Assembly: GCF_017808105.1 (NCBI RefSeq)
Contig: NZ_JADBHF010000005.1
Location: 62,001-126,000 of the forward strand
Origin: Brevibacterium renqingii
GTDB taxonomy: Bacteria; Actinomycetota; Actinomycetes; Actinomycetales; Brevibacteriaceae
Length of the DNA stretch: 64,000 bases
Direction of reading: 5' to 3'
Under the pieces are notes generated by a model. That model saw nothing but the letters and a program-made list of their open reading frames with translations, was not told where the DNA came from and did no database searches. The translations under genes and the position numbers were made by a program. Numbering within the stretch: position 1 is the first letter of the stretch; each line of letters starts with the position of its first letter. Positions 34,946 to 43,273 of the stretch are shown piece after piece.

Positions 34946-34982
34946 AACGGCTCTCAGATCTTCTGGCTCGGTCCCTTCGCTG

Positions 34983-35004
34983 ACCCCCTACTCGGGTAGG
35001 GGGT
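34983..35004. promoter_or_regulatory. Perfect inverted repeat operator upstream of the desaturase
   Basis: ACCCCCTAC and GTAGGGGGT are perfect 9-bp arms around a TCGG loop, 58 bases upstream of the desaturase start and 37 bases after the response regulator stop. There is no T-tract, so an operator is more likely than a terminator. Confidence 0.6.
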
Positions 35005-35061
35005 GGGAAACGGCTCCACGGGGTGACGCGCAATGCGCGTGCGAACCATAGCGTTGAGGAT

Positions 35062-36213
35062 ATGAACCCATCCGAAGTGCTCAGCACCCCCTTGTCGATT
35101 CCCGCTCCGGACCCGGCCGCCCGCGCCGAGGTGCTCGAACGGCGGCGTGCCAGGCGCGGCACTGCACAACAGGAGTTCACAAGCGACTTCAGCGCCCTCA
35201 TGGCCCAGGTCAAGGAGGCCGGTCTGCTCGCCCGACGCCCGGGATGGAATCTGCTGCGCTTCTGCCTCCTCGGCCTCGGGTATGCGGCCGCGTTCATGAT
35301 GCTCTTCTTCGTCGGCGAGAGCTGGTGGCAGCTGGCCACCGCCGTCGTCTTCGGTGCGCTGTTCACTCAGACGGCCTATGTCGCCCACGATGCGGCTCAC
35401 CGGCAGATCTTCTCCAACGGCAAGACGGGCGAATGGGTCTCGACGATCATCGGCAATCTCTTCATCGGCCTCAGCTACGGCTGGTGGCTGAAGAAGCACA
35501 ATGCTCTCCACCACGCGAACCCGAACAAGGCAGGCGTCGACGGTGACATCGCCCCCGGCGCACTCGTCTTCGTCGCCGAGGATGCCCGTGAGCGCACGGG
35601 TTTCGCCGCTTGGTTCGCGGCCCGACAGGGTTGGTTCTTCCTGCCTCTGCTGACGCTGGCGGGACTGCAGCTGCATGTGGATTCGGTGAGGGCGATCCTC
35701 CGCGGCCAATCGTCGATCAAGCGACGCTGGACCGAGGGCATCCTCATCGCCATCAGACTCATCGGGTTCCCGGCGTTGGCGATCTGGGCCGCTGGTCCGC
35801 TGATCGGCAGCGTCTTCGTCCTCGTCCAGGTCGCGGTCTTCGGCGTCCACATGGGCGGTTCGTTCGCTCCCAACCACAAGGGGCAGCCGATCGTGCCCAA
35901 GGACGTCAAGATCGATTTCCTGCGCCGTCAGACGCTGATGTCGCGCAATATCTCAGGTGGTCGCCCGATGGGGTTCCTCATGGGCGGACTGAACTACCAG
36001 ATCGAACACCATCTGTTCCCGAGCATGCCGAGCATCAATCTGCACAAGGTGCAGCCGATGGTGCGCGAGTACTGTCGGCAGAAGGACATCACGTACACGG
36101 AGACCACTCTCCTCGAATCCTTCAGGATCATCATCCGCTACCTCAACCGCGTAGGCCTCGGCGAGGCCGATCCCTTCGACTGCCCGGTCACCGCGCAGTT
36201 CCGCTCCCGCTGA
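35062..36213 (+). CDS. Membrane fatty acid desaturase
   Basis: A 383-residue acyl-lipid or acyl-CoA desaturase. The three di-iron histidine boxes are His109-D-A-A-His113, His146-N-A-L-His150-His151 and Q313-I-E-His316-His317 in NYQIEHHLFPSMP. Helices lie between them at about residues 65-105 and 190-280. The Q-x-x-H-H third box is typical of the front-end/linoleoyl group, though bacterial enzymes of this type may act at other positions. ATG 35062 has GAGGA almost adjoining it, so the mRNA may be leaderless. It directly follows the two-component genes, which fits temperature or fluidity control. Confidence 0.9.
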   Translation: MNPSEVLSTPLSIPAPDPAARAEVLERRRARRGTAQQEFTSDFSALMAQVKEAGLLARRPGWNLLRFCLLGLGYAAAFMMLFFVGESWWQLATAVVFGALFTQTAYVAHDAAHRQIFSNGKTGEWVSTIIGNLFIGLSYGWWLKKHNALHHANPNKAGVDGDIAPGALVFVAEDARERTGFAAWFAARQGWFFLPLLTLAGLQLHVDSVRAILRGQSSIKRRWTEGILIAIRLIGFPALAIWAAGPLIGSVFVLVQVAVFGVHMGGSFAPNHKGQPIVPKDVKIDFLRRQTLMSRNISGGRPMGFLMGGLNYQIEHHLFPSMPSINLHKVQPMVREYCRQKDITYTETTLLESFRIIIRYLNRVGLGEADPFDCPVTAQFRSR

Positions 36214-36284
36214 GCTCGAAGCGCCTCAATGAGATCATCGAACCTGCGGGTATGTGGGCGTCCGGGGGCGAACGCTGCGGGTCC

Positions 36285-37166
36285 TCAGGTGAGGTCGTCG
36301 TGTTCTCCGGAGACCCATTCGGCGTAGCGCTCCGCCGAGGTCCGGACCGCACTGTGAGCGCCGGTGGCGATGTGCTGACCGAAGTTGCCGTACATCCGAT
36401 CGAAATCGAGGTCGGCCACCGAGGCGGAGATGCGCCGGACGACAGCGGCCGACAGCGGCAGGTAGTTCGGGAAGCTGCGCATGAAGGTCACCCAGCCTTC
36501 TCGGGCGACCGGGCCGATGGAGTCTCCGCTGAACATCACTCCGGCCCCGTCCTCGGCCGTCCACACGGCGACGGCGCTGCCGGCGAAGTGACCGCCGGTG
36601 CGACGCAGCACGGTTCCCGGCAGCGGCGTCGCCTCGTGGTAGTAGGTGCAGATGGTGCCGGCCGTCCGCTGCACCCATCCGAGATCGGCACGGCAGACGA
36701 AGATCGGAGCATCGCCGAACGCGGCGCTGTATTCCACCTGTGTGCCGAACATATGCGGATGGCTCGCAGCGATGGCTGCGATGCCGCCGAGTTCGCGGAT
36801 GCGGGCGACGGCTTCGGCGTCGATGTAGGCGGGAACGTCGAACAGCAGATTGCCGAGTTCGGTGCGCACGAGATAGCAGGTTTGGCCGATACCCAGCTTC
36901 GGTTCGACCCGGAGGGCGAAGAGTCCCGGCTCCCTCTCCTTCACGACGAGCGAATGGCCTTCAGCCTCCAGTTGGTCCCGAGTCGCCCACTGCTGGCCGG
37001 AGGCCGGGACCCACTGACGGTCATCGTCGCAGATCGGGCACAGCCGCGGAGGCGGCGTCGTCGTCTCCACCCCGCACGTGCGGCAGATCGTCACATCACT
37101 GAGCTGTGCGCCCCGGCCGCGGCCTGAGGCGGAGCGGCTTTCCGCGGCGCTGTTCGGGTTCGGCAC
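36285..37166 (-). CDS. MBL-fold metallo-hydrolase with N-terminal zinc ribbon
   Basis: A 293-residue protein. Residues 29-48 form a small zinc ribbon (CRTCG and CPIC pairs), followed by a beta-lactamase-fold hydrolase domain. The usual HxHxDH motif is reduced to ASHPHMFG, with one clear His pair, but GGHFAGSAVAVW and the metal Asp of VMFSGDSIG are present. This form is seen in MBL proteins of unknown role, probably binding fewer or different metals. GTG 37166 (GAGAGGA before it) is preferred; an upstream GTG at 37202 is also in frame. Confidence 0.82.
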   Translation of the reverse strand: MPNPNSAAESRSASGRGRGAQLSDVTICRTCGVETTTPPPRLCPICDDDRQWVPASGQQWATRDQLEAEGHSLVVKEREPGLFALRVEPKLGIGQTCYLVRTELGNLLFDVPAYIDAEAVARIRELGGIAAIAASHPHMFGTQVEYSAAFGDAPIFVCRADLGWVQRTAGTICTYYHEATPLPGTVLRRTGGHFAGSAVAVWTAEDGAGVMFSGDSIGPVAREGWVTFMRSFPNYLPLSAAVVRRISASVADLDFDRMYGNFGQHIATGAHSAVRTSAERYAEWVSGEHDDLT

Positions 37167-37272
37167 GACGCCATCCTCTCGAGTCTCGACCGATGAGAGC
37201 ACTGATTCCCACCGAGCCTAGTCCGCGGGTGAGTTCATGACCAGGGTCGGCGATGGCGACCCACGCGCGGGC

Positions 37273-38019
37273 TCAGACCGAGTCGCCGTCGTCGTCGACC
37301 GAATGGAGGCGATCTTCGCGCATGCTGACCGTGTCGACCCCGGGCAGATCCATGAGTGGGGCGACGAGGAGGTGCAGCGGGGGTTTGCCCTCGAACTTCG
37401 CCTCGATCGTGACCATTCGAACATCGTCGTCCTCGAATTTCCGCGAATCGACGATGGTGTTGGAGAAACCCATCCGTCCGGCCAATGCCAGGATGTCTCG
37501 CAGGACACCCTCTCCGTCCCGGTAGGAGATGCGCAGAAGTCGGCCGTGGTCGCTGTTCGGAATCTTGCGGATCAGCGGTGCGATGACGAAGAGTGTGAAG
37601 AGATGCAGGGCCGTGAGGATGGTCGCCAGCGACAGCATGCCCGCTCCGCAGGCCATGCCGACGGCGGCCGTCACCCAGATCGTCGCCGCCGTGGTCAGGC
37701 CGCGGACCATGTTGCGGCCCTTGAAGATGACCCCGGCGCCGAGGAAGCCGATGCCCGAGACGATCTGTGCTGAGATCCGCGACGGGTCGAGCCGCACGTC
37801 GTTCTCGAGCACCCCGGCGAAGCCGTAGGCCGAGACCAGGGTGAAGGCACATGTGCCGATTCCCACGAGCACGTGCGTGCGATAGCCGGCGGCCTTCTGA
37901 CGGAACTGGCGTTCGAAGCCGATGAGCGAACACAGCACGAAGCTGGCCAGCAGCAGTTCGGCCTCGAGTGCCGTGGTGCTGCTGAAGAAGCCGTCGAGCG
38001 ACACCGATGAACTCTCCAT
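37273..38019 (-). CDS. MgtC/SapB family membrane protein
   Basis: A 248-residue protein with four or five helices in the first 150 residues and the MgtC signature SLIGFERQFRQKAAGYRTHVLVGIGTCAFTLVSAYGF plus GIGFLGAGVIFKGRNMVRGLTTAATIWVTAAVGMACGAG. The C-terminal 90 residues form an ACT-like soluble domain. Family members aid growth at low magnesium and modulate the ATP synthase or membrane potential. AAGGTGAAG precedes ATG 38019. It lies 63 bases downstream of the duplicated membrane protein gene, on the same strand. Confidence 0.9.
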   Translation of the reverse strand: MESSSVSLDGFFSSTTALEAELLLASFVLCSLIGFERQFRQKAAGYRTHVLVGIGTCAFTLVSAYGFAGVLENDVRLDPSRISAQIVSGIGFLGAGVIFKGRNMVRGLTTAATIWVTAAVGMACGAGMLSLATILTALHLFTLFVIAPLIRKIPNSDHGRLLRISYRDGEGVLRDILALAGRMGFSNTIVDSRKFEDDDVRMVTIEAKFEGKPPLHLLVAPLMDLPGVDTVSMREDRLHSVDDDGDSV

Positions 38020-38082
38020 AGTGACTTCACCTTAGCCGTGACAGCCGAGGTGAGGAAGAAGACTGACCGGCCAGACGTTCGG

Positions 38083-40407
38083 TCAGACGGTGGAGGGGAT
38101 CGACTCCACGCGGCTTCGGTCATCGATGACCGAGCCCTGCACGGTCTGGTGCCGGGCTGGATCAGTCGTGGTCCGGCCATCGGTGCCTGCCTCGGCGGAT
38201 CGGGTGCCGTGCGAGCTCGGTGCGGCCTCCAGTGCCAAAGCCTGCTTCCGCTGTTCGTTGTCGATCTCGCGTTCGCGCTCGAGATGCAGGTTGCCGAAGT
38301 CGTGCTGTGTCCGCGGTGGTCTGATTCCGTCGATGAGGAACACCACGGCCAGAGAGACGAGCCCCCACAGGCCCAGCACCTGAAGATGCTCGGTGACGAC
38401 ATCCCCGTCGAAGTAGAGGATCGATCGGATCGTCTCGACCGCGGCGGCCATCGGCAGGAATTCGTGCAGGGTGGAGAAGAACGCCGGCACCATGTACTGC
38501 GAAAGCGCTCCGTTCGACGACGGCACTCCGGCGAACATGAGTGTGCCGATGACCGGAATGATCGCGAACATTCCGATGAGCCGTTCGAATACCATCGCGA
38601 ACATCGAGATGCACGCGACGGCAAGGGTGCCCGAACCCCACAGAGCCGCGAAATGCCCTTCGACGGCTCCGGTGATCGGTCCCGCGATGAGCGCGACGAC
38701 CAGGGACATGAATGGCGCGTAGACGGCGATGACGGGCAGCATCCGTTTGAGCGGGCGGATCCAGGGATTGGCGTTCGCTGCGACGATGACGACCATGAAC
38801 CCGGCGAGGATCCAACCCATCGCCATGTACATCACGACCACACCGTTCTTGTCCCGATCGGGCAGCGGAGCCAGATCGTCGACATGGAGATCTGCATCCT
38901 GCGCGGAGGCGACCTCCTCGAAGATCTGCACGACCACCCGATAGGAGGCGTTGTTTCCGGCCTGATTGGCCAGCAGCTCGAAGTCCGGATTGTCTTCGTC
39001 GGGCAGGACGAGGGCGGCGACCTGATCACGGTCGTGGACGAGCCGCCGGGCCTCGCCCTCGTCGTCCACGGCGGTGAACTCGAACATACCGTCCATCTGC
39101 TCGTCGAGCTGCTTGATCGTGGCGTCGGCCTGCTCGGTCGACGTCCCGACCACGGCAACGGGCATGTCCTTCGGGGTCGGCGAGTGCATGGCCCCGAGCA
39201 TGAACGAGATCATCATTGTCACCATCGCCAGGGGGAAGAGGGTCAGCGAGATGTAGCGGATGCTCTTCGAATCGGGACGGCGTCCGCCGTGGATGGACGG
39301 CACGTTGACGTCGAGCGGCACCGGATGGGAGTTGCGCTTCGCGTAGAAGTGGTCATAGATCTGGGTCAGGAGGAGACCGGCGACCGCGCCGAGGGCGAGC
39401 ACCAGAAGGTGTCCGGTGACTCCGTCACCGTCGAAGTAGAGAACCGAGCGCAGGGACTCGCCGATCGCCGGCATGGGCAGGAACTCGTGGGTGAAGCGGA
39501 AGAATCTCGGCATCGTGTACACGGGCATCGCCATGTTCGACGACGGCATTCCGAGCGCCATGAGGAAGAGGATGCCGACGATGACCCCCAAAGCACCGAC
39601 GAGCCGGGTGATGAAGAGCTGAACGGTGGAGATGGCGAAGATGCCCAGCCAGGCGATGCCGAGCACGGCCACGGTGTCCTTGACGTCGACGACGTCGAGG
39701 ATCGGGCAGGCCACGGTCCACACGAGTCCGGCTATCGCTGCCGACCAGCCGGCGAGGATGGGCACGATGCGCTTGAACTTCAGCAGCTCGGGAGAATTCG
39801 ACCGCAGCACGCTGAAAGGCATGTAGCCGGCCATGACGATGGCTGTCATGAGGAACATCGCAGCCATGTCGGACGGATCGCTGTCCGGCAGCGGGGCGAT
39901 GTCGTCGGTCTCGATCTCGAACCCTTCGCCCTGGAGCGCCGGGCGGACGAGCTGCTCGACCGTGTTCGCCTGCTGGACGCCGGCCCCGCTGGCCGTGACG
40001 ATCGTGGCGGTGTCGCCTTCGACGATGACCGCGCCCGAGGCTTCACGGTCGTAGACCTTCTCTCGGGCGGAATACGCATCATCGGTGACATCGACGTCGA
40101 ACGCACCGGGCTGGGAGCCGTTGAGAGCGAACTCCACTTCATCGGCGCTGTCAGCTGACCCGGTCACGACGACCGGCATGTCATCGGCCGTGGGGGAGTG
40201 CATGGTGCCCAGATAGCTCGTGATCATCATACCGACGAACATGAGCGGCATGATGAAGATCGCGACTGTCCGACCGATGAACTCGGCCTTCTCCCGCGTG
40301 GCGGCGGCCCGATCGTCGGCCGTCGTGACCGAGTCTGCGGGAAGGCCGTCAGCCGAGTGCTCGGACTCGCGGGCCTCTCTTCTCGTCCGTGGTCGCTGGT
40401 CGGGCAT
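38083..40407 (-). CDS. Tandemly duplicated ABC-2/DUF3533-like membrane protein
   Basis: A 774-residue protein made of two similar halves (about residues 40-355 and 380-720). Each half has an N-terminal helix followed by M-H-S-P-T-x-x-D-M-P-V, a soluble domain of about 130 residues, then five or six helices ending with LxFDGDxVTxHL. The pattern is that of YhgE/Pip-type ABC-2 membrane proteins, normally one copy of 350-450 residues or a dimer. The tandem copy therefore probably forms an internal pseudo-dimer. AGGAGG lies before ATG 40407. It is divergent from a TetR regulator with a shared operator and is probably an efflux or export component. Confidence 0.78.
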   Translation of the reverse strand: MPDQRPRTRREARESEHSADGLPADSVTTADDRAAATREKAEFIGRTVAIFIMPLMFVGMMITSYLGTMHSPTADDMPVVVTGSADSADEVEFALNGSQPGAFDVDVTDDAYSAREKVYDREASGAVIVEGDTATIVTASGAGVQQANTVEQLVRPALQGEGFEIETDDIAPLPDSDPSDMAAMFLMTAIVMAGYMPFSVLRSNSPELLKFKRIVPILAGWSAAIAGLVWTVACPILDVVDVKDTVAVLGIAWLGIFAISTVQLFITRLVGALGVIVGILFLMALGMPSSNMAMPVYTMPRFFRFTHEFLPMPAIGESLRSVLYFDGDGVTGHLLVLALGAVAGLLLTQIYDHFYAKRNSHPVPLDVNVPSIHGGRRPDSKSIRYISLTLFPLAMVTMMISFMLGAMHSPTPKDMPVAVVGTSTEQADATIKQLDEQMDGMFEFTAVDDEGEARRLVHDRDQVAALVLPDEDNPDFELLANQAGNNASYRVVVQIFEEVASAQDADLHVDDLAPLPDRDKNGVVVMYMAMGWILAGFMVVIVAANANPWIRPLKRMLPVIAVYAPFMSLVVALIAGPITGAVEGHFAALWGSGTLAVACISMFAMVFERLIGMFAIIPVIGTLMFAGVPSSNGALSQYMVPAFFSTLHEFLPMAAAVETIRSILYFDGDVVTEHLQVLGLWGLVSLAVVFLIDGIRPPRTQHDFGNLHLEREREIDNEQRKQALALEAAPSSHGTRSAEAGTDGRTTTDPARHQTVQGSVIDDRSRVESIPSTV

Positions 40408-40469
40408 CGCCGTCCTCCTGAGGGGCTGGAAATCCTGTGATCCTCATCGACCACGGTGAACCCGATCAG

Positions 40470-40489
40470 TTTAAGACGCGTGACTTAAA
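40470..40489. promoter_or_regulatory. Candidate TetR operator in the divergent promoter
   Basis: TTTAAG and CTTAAA are perfect 6-bp arms around an 8-base spacer containing ACGCGT. The site overlaps the TetR gene's predicted -10 element TAAAAT (40486-40491) and lies 63 bases upstream of the exporter start. This fits a repressor controlling both genes. Confidence 0.6.
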
Positions 40490-40501
40490 ATTGTGAAATC
40501 G

Positions 40502-41182
40502 ATGCCTGATGAAAAGATTGAGGACATGGGAACCCACAGTGACCGAGCGCGCGAAGCGCTGCTGGATGCGGCCGAAGAGCTCTTCGCGCGCAATGGGATC
40601 GACGCGGTATCGAACCGGCGCATCGTCGAGCACGCCGGGGCGGCGAATCATTCGGCGATCGCCTACCACTTCGGCGGACGCGACGGCCTTCTGCGTGCCC
40701 TCGTCGAAAGGCACCATGACGAGATGGCCGAGCGCAGACGGGAGCTCTCGTCGCAGCTGAGCGATTCGCCGAACATCCATGAACTCGTCCGCTGCCGACT
40801 GCAGCCGCTCATCGAAGTGCTCGACAACCTCCCGAGGCCGAGCTGGCGAGCTCAGTTCATGTCCCAGATATCGGCCGTCCCTTCGGCGATCGAAGTGGCC
40901 ACAGAAGTGGCTCGTGAGGCAGACCTTCCCGATGAGCTGCGTTTCATCAACGGTGAGTTCGAGGGGATACCTGAAAGCGTTCTGCGGGGGCGTGCTTATC
41001 TGCTGGGATCCATGGTCGTCGGCGTATGCGCCGACCAGGAGGCGAAGATGAACGAGGACGCCAACAAGGGAAGCTGGGAGCAGGTCGGACGGTTCCTCAT
41101 CGACGCCGCCGCCGGGATGCTCGGCGCTCCCGTCACCGACCCGAACGGCGCAGTGCGCTATCCCAATGTTCCCCTGCTCTGA
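40502..41182 (+). CDS. TetR family transcriptional regulator
   Basis: A 226-residue regulator with the TetR helix-turn-helix in residues 12-60 (REALLDAAEELFARNGIDAVSNRRIVEHAGAANHSAIAYHFGGRDGLLRALV). Its helical ligand domain follows, with no clear hint to the ligand. The start is uncertain: ATG 40502 lies 10 bases after the TAAAAT hexamer, and ATG 40526 is also possible but its GAGGA is too close. It is divergent from the duplicated membrane protein gene across the shared operator. Confidence 0.85.
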   Translation: MPDEKIEDMGTHSDRAREALLDAAEELFARNGIDAVSNRRIVEHAGAANHSAIAYHFGGRDGLLRALVERHHDEMAERRRELSSQLSDSPNIHELVRCRLQPLIEVLDNLPRPSWRAQFMSQISAVPSAIEVATEVAREADLPDELRFINGEFEGIPESVLRGRAYLLGSMVVGVCADQEAKMNEDANKGSWEQVGRFLIDAAAGMLGAPVTDPNGAVRYPNVPLL

Positions 41183-41293
41183 TCCGCATCGAGCAGGGAC
41201 TCGACGTCGGCTGCAGCCGTCGGGACCGCAGACTGCGCCGTCGCTGACCTCACCGACCGCGCTCGCGCCATCACCGGCCCCACACCGTCGCGT

Positions 41294-42358
41294 TCAGAAC
41301 AGGGCCTGTTGGGCCGGGGCAACGATCCCTGCAGCAGGGCTGTCGGCGGTCGCTGCCGGCTCCGACCGGAGACCGCCTCGCCTACGGGACGTCGCCGGAT
41401 AGTCGTCATCGTCGGTCCCGCGCAGCCCGTAGCGGTCGATGAGCGGGTTGATGCGCTCACCGAGCCAACGGCGATACTCCTTGGAGGCATAGGACGACGT
41501 GGCGTACATCCTGCGATAGCGGTCGAGAAGCTCGGGGTGTTCACGCTCGAGCCAGGAGAAGAACCATTCGCGAGCTCCCGGCCGCAGATGCAGAGCCCCA
41601 TAGACGACTCGAGCGGCTCCGGCGTCCCTGATCGCTCTGAGTGCCGAATCGAGGTGGTCGAGGGAATCGGTGAGCTTGGGCAGGATCGGCATCATGAAGA
41701 CGGTGACGTCGAAGCCGAGATCGGCCGCGGCACGTACGGTGGCCAGCCGGGCCTTCGTCGTTGGGGTGCCGGGTTCGAGGCTCTGCTGCAGAGCGTCGTC
41801 GTGGACGGCGATCGACATGCTGATCTCCACCGACGTCTCCTCGGCGGCCCGTGAGAGAAGAGGCAGATCGCGACGCAGCAGAGTGCCTTTGGTGAGAATC
41901 GACATCGGCGTCGAGCGGTCGGCCAATGCCGTGATGATCCCGGGCATGAGGCCGTAGCGTCCCTCTGCCCGCTGATAGGGGTCGGTGTTCGTTCCCAATG
42001 CGACATGGTCGCGGGCCCAGCTCGGGCGGGACACCTCGGCGGCGAGCACCTCGGCGATGTTGACTTTGACGATGACTTGCCGATCGAAGTCCCTGCCGGC
42101 GTCGAGGTCGAGGTAGCGGTGGGTGTTGCGGGCGAAACAGTAGACACAGGCGTGGGAGCAGCCGCGATAGGGGTTGATCGTCCAGGTGAAGGGCATCGAA
42201 CTGGACCGGGGGACCTTGTTGAGCGCCGATTTCGCAAGGACCTCATGGAAGGCGATTCCGGAGAACTCCGGAGTCCGGACCGTGCGGATGAGCCCCTTGG
42301 CGCCGAACAGATCGGGAGCCCTCGGGCCGGACGTGTCGCCCAGTTCGTTCCATCTCAT
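41294..42358 (-). CDS. Rv2578c-type radical SAM protein (spore photoproduct lyase-like)
   Basis: A 354-residue radical SAM enzyme. The 4Fe-4S motif is CSHACVYC at about residues 67-74, in TINPYRGCSHACVYCFARNTHRYLDLDAG. TNTDPYQRAE and STPMSILTKGTLLRRDLPLL match the Rv2578c/SPL-like family of actinobacteria. The function of the family is not established; relationship to spore photoproduct lyase suggests nucleic-acid repair. A perfect LexA-type palindrome lies 7 bases upstream of ATG 42358, placing it under the SOS response. Confidence 0.9.
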   Translation of the reverse strand: MRWNELGDTSGPRAPDLFGAKGLIRTVRTPEFSGIAFHEVLAKSALNKVPRSSSMPFTWTINPYRGCSHACVYCFARNTHRYLDLDAGRDFDRQVIVKVNIAEVLAAEVSRPSWARDHVALGTNTDPYQRAEGRYGLMPGIITALADRSTPMSILTKGTLLRRDLPLLSRAAEETSVEISMSIAVHDDALQQSLEPGTPTTKARLATVRAAADLGFDVTVFMMPILPKLTDSLDHLDSALRAIRDAGAARVVYGALHLRPGAREWFFSWLEREHPELLDRYRRMYATSSYASKEYRRWLGERINPLIDRYGLRGTDDDDYPATSRRRGGLRSEPAATADSPAAGIVAPAQQALF

Positions 42359-42365
42359 GCTTCAA

Positions 42366-42383
42366 TTCGAACATGAGTTCGAA
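42366..42383. promoter_or_regulatory. LexA (SOS) box of the radical SAM gene
   Basis: TTCGAAC, ATGA, GTTCGAA is an 18-base palindrome that fits the Gram-positive LexA consensus (CGAAC-N4-GTTCG) with all core bases. It ends 7 bases before the start codon of the minus-strand gene, so bound LexA would cover its transcription start. Confidence 0.8.
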
Positions 42384-42460
42384 TGACGGTCAAGGCTGGA
42401 GACTGGTCGGATGTGCAAGGGGGTGCCGATAGCGCGCAGAGCGCCTGCGCGACGGTGACA

Positions 42461-42991
42461 TCAGGAGACGCGCAGTCCTTTGAACTCGCTGCGGTGGAAG
42501 ACGAGGGCATCGGCTCTGCCGTCGCTGCGGGCACCGAGGATCTCAAGCAGCGCCACTGTGTGGTCACCGGCGGCGAACTCGGCGTGAAGGCGGGTCCACA
42601 GATATGCCGAGCTCCCCGGAATCGTCAGAGCGCCGCTCGCGGTGACGTCGGGAGCGGCGTCGTTGAAGCGCCGGTTGCGGTCCGTCGATGCGAGCTGCCT
42701 GGCCAGGCCCTCTTGGTCCGTGCTCAGCAGTGAGATTCCCAGTTCCGGGGCCCGGCGCAGGGAGGGCCAGGTGGTCGAGGAGGTCTGGATCGCGACGCTG
42801 ACCAAGGGAGGGACGAGGGAGACCCCGACCGTCAGAGTGGAGGCGACGATGCCGAGCGGAACCGCGTCGGCCTCGGCGCCGATGAAAGCGACTCCCTGTG
42901 GGAAATGGGAGAACGTCTCGCGGAGAGCCTCCGGCGAGGCGCGGTTCGCCTCCACGGGTGTGGCAGCAACGGGGCTAGTCGAGATCGTCAT
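42461..42991 (-). CDS. Flavin reductase (FMN reductase domain, monooxygenase partner)
   Basis: A 176-residue split-barrel flavin reductase. The N-terminus has ALRETFSHFPQGVAFIGA, then GIVASTLTVGVSLVPPLVSVAIQTSSTTWPSLRRAPELGISLLS (the flavin-binding core) and ARQLASTDRNRRFNDA. Such proteins give FMNH2 to a separate monooxygenase. GAGGTGATTGA precedes ATG 42991. The nearby plus-strand FMNH2-dependent monooxygenase (44632-46011) is the probable client, although the two are divergent and 1.6 kb apart with the transporter gene between. Confidence 0.87.
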   Translation of the reverse strand: MTISTSPVAATPVEANRASPEALRETFSHFPQGVAFIGAEADAVPLGIVASTLTVGVSLVPPLVSVAIQTSSTTWPSLRRAPELGISLLSTDQEGLARQLASTDRNRRFNDAAPDVTASGALTIPGSSAYLWTRLHAEFAAGDHTVALLEILGARSDGRADALVFHRSEFKGLRVS

Positions 42992-43242
42992 TCAATCACC
43001 TCACGTGTTCTGTTGAGCGATCCTGGACGTGCTCGCTGGTTCCGAGGCCACCGGATCGTTCGACTGTGTGTCGGTCGTCGGTGCCGATGATTCCAGAGAC
43101 CGCCTTGAATTGCGACGTTCGAGTTCATATGACGACGTTCTTTGTCCGCGTGTGACGGATGATGTCAGGGCATGACGGAGCGCATCCGGTGGCGGTGCCT
43201 CAGGGGCTAGATTGCTCAGCGAAATGCTATCCCGGCACGGTT

Positions 43243-43258
43243 GCCTGCTCGAGCAGGC
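43243..43258. promoter_or_regulatory. 16-base perfect palindrome before the MHS transporter gene
   Basis: GCCTGCTC/GAGCAGGC is a perfect dyad ending 15 bases before ATG 43274 and 4 bases before the AGGAGA ribosome site. It may be an operator or a hairpin affecting translation start. The rest of the 282-base divergent gap shows no gene. Confidence 0.45.
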
Positions 43259-43273
43259 CCACAGGAGACGTTC

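Noticed and set aside
38038..40158. Open frame of about 700 codons on the plus strand opposite the duplicated membrane protein
   Set aside because: Composition is Asp/His/Arg/Gly-rich with no domain, and the opposite strand has clear helices and an internal repeat.
43185..43273. Possible SAM-type riboswitch before the MHS transporter
   Set aside because: The stem and conserved-core bases of known SAM classes do not line up; only a simple 16-base palindrome and a ribosome site are convincing.
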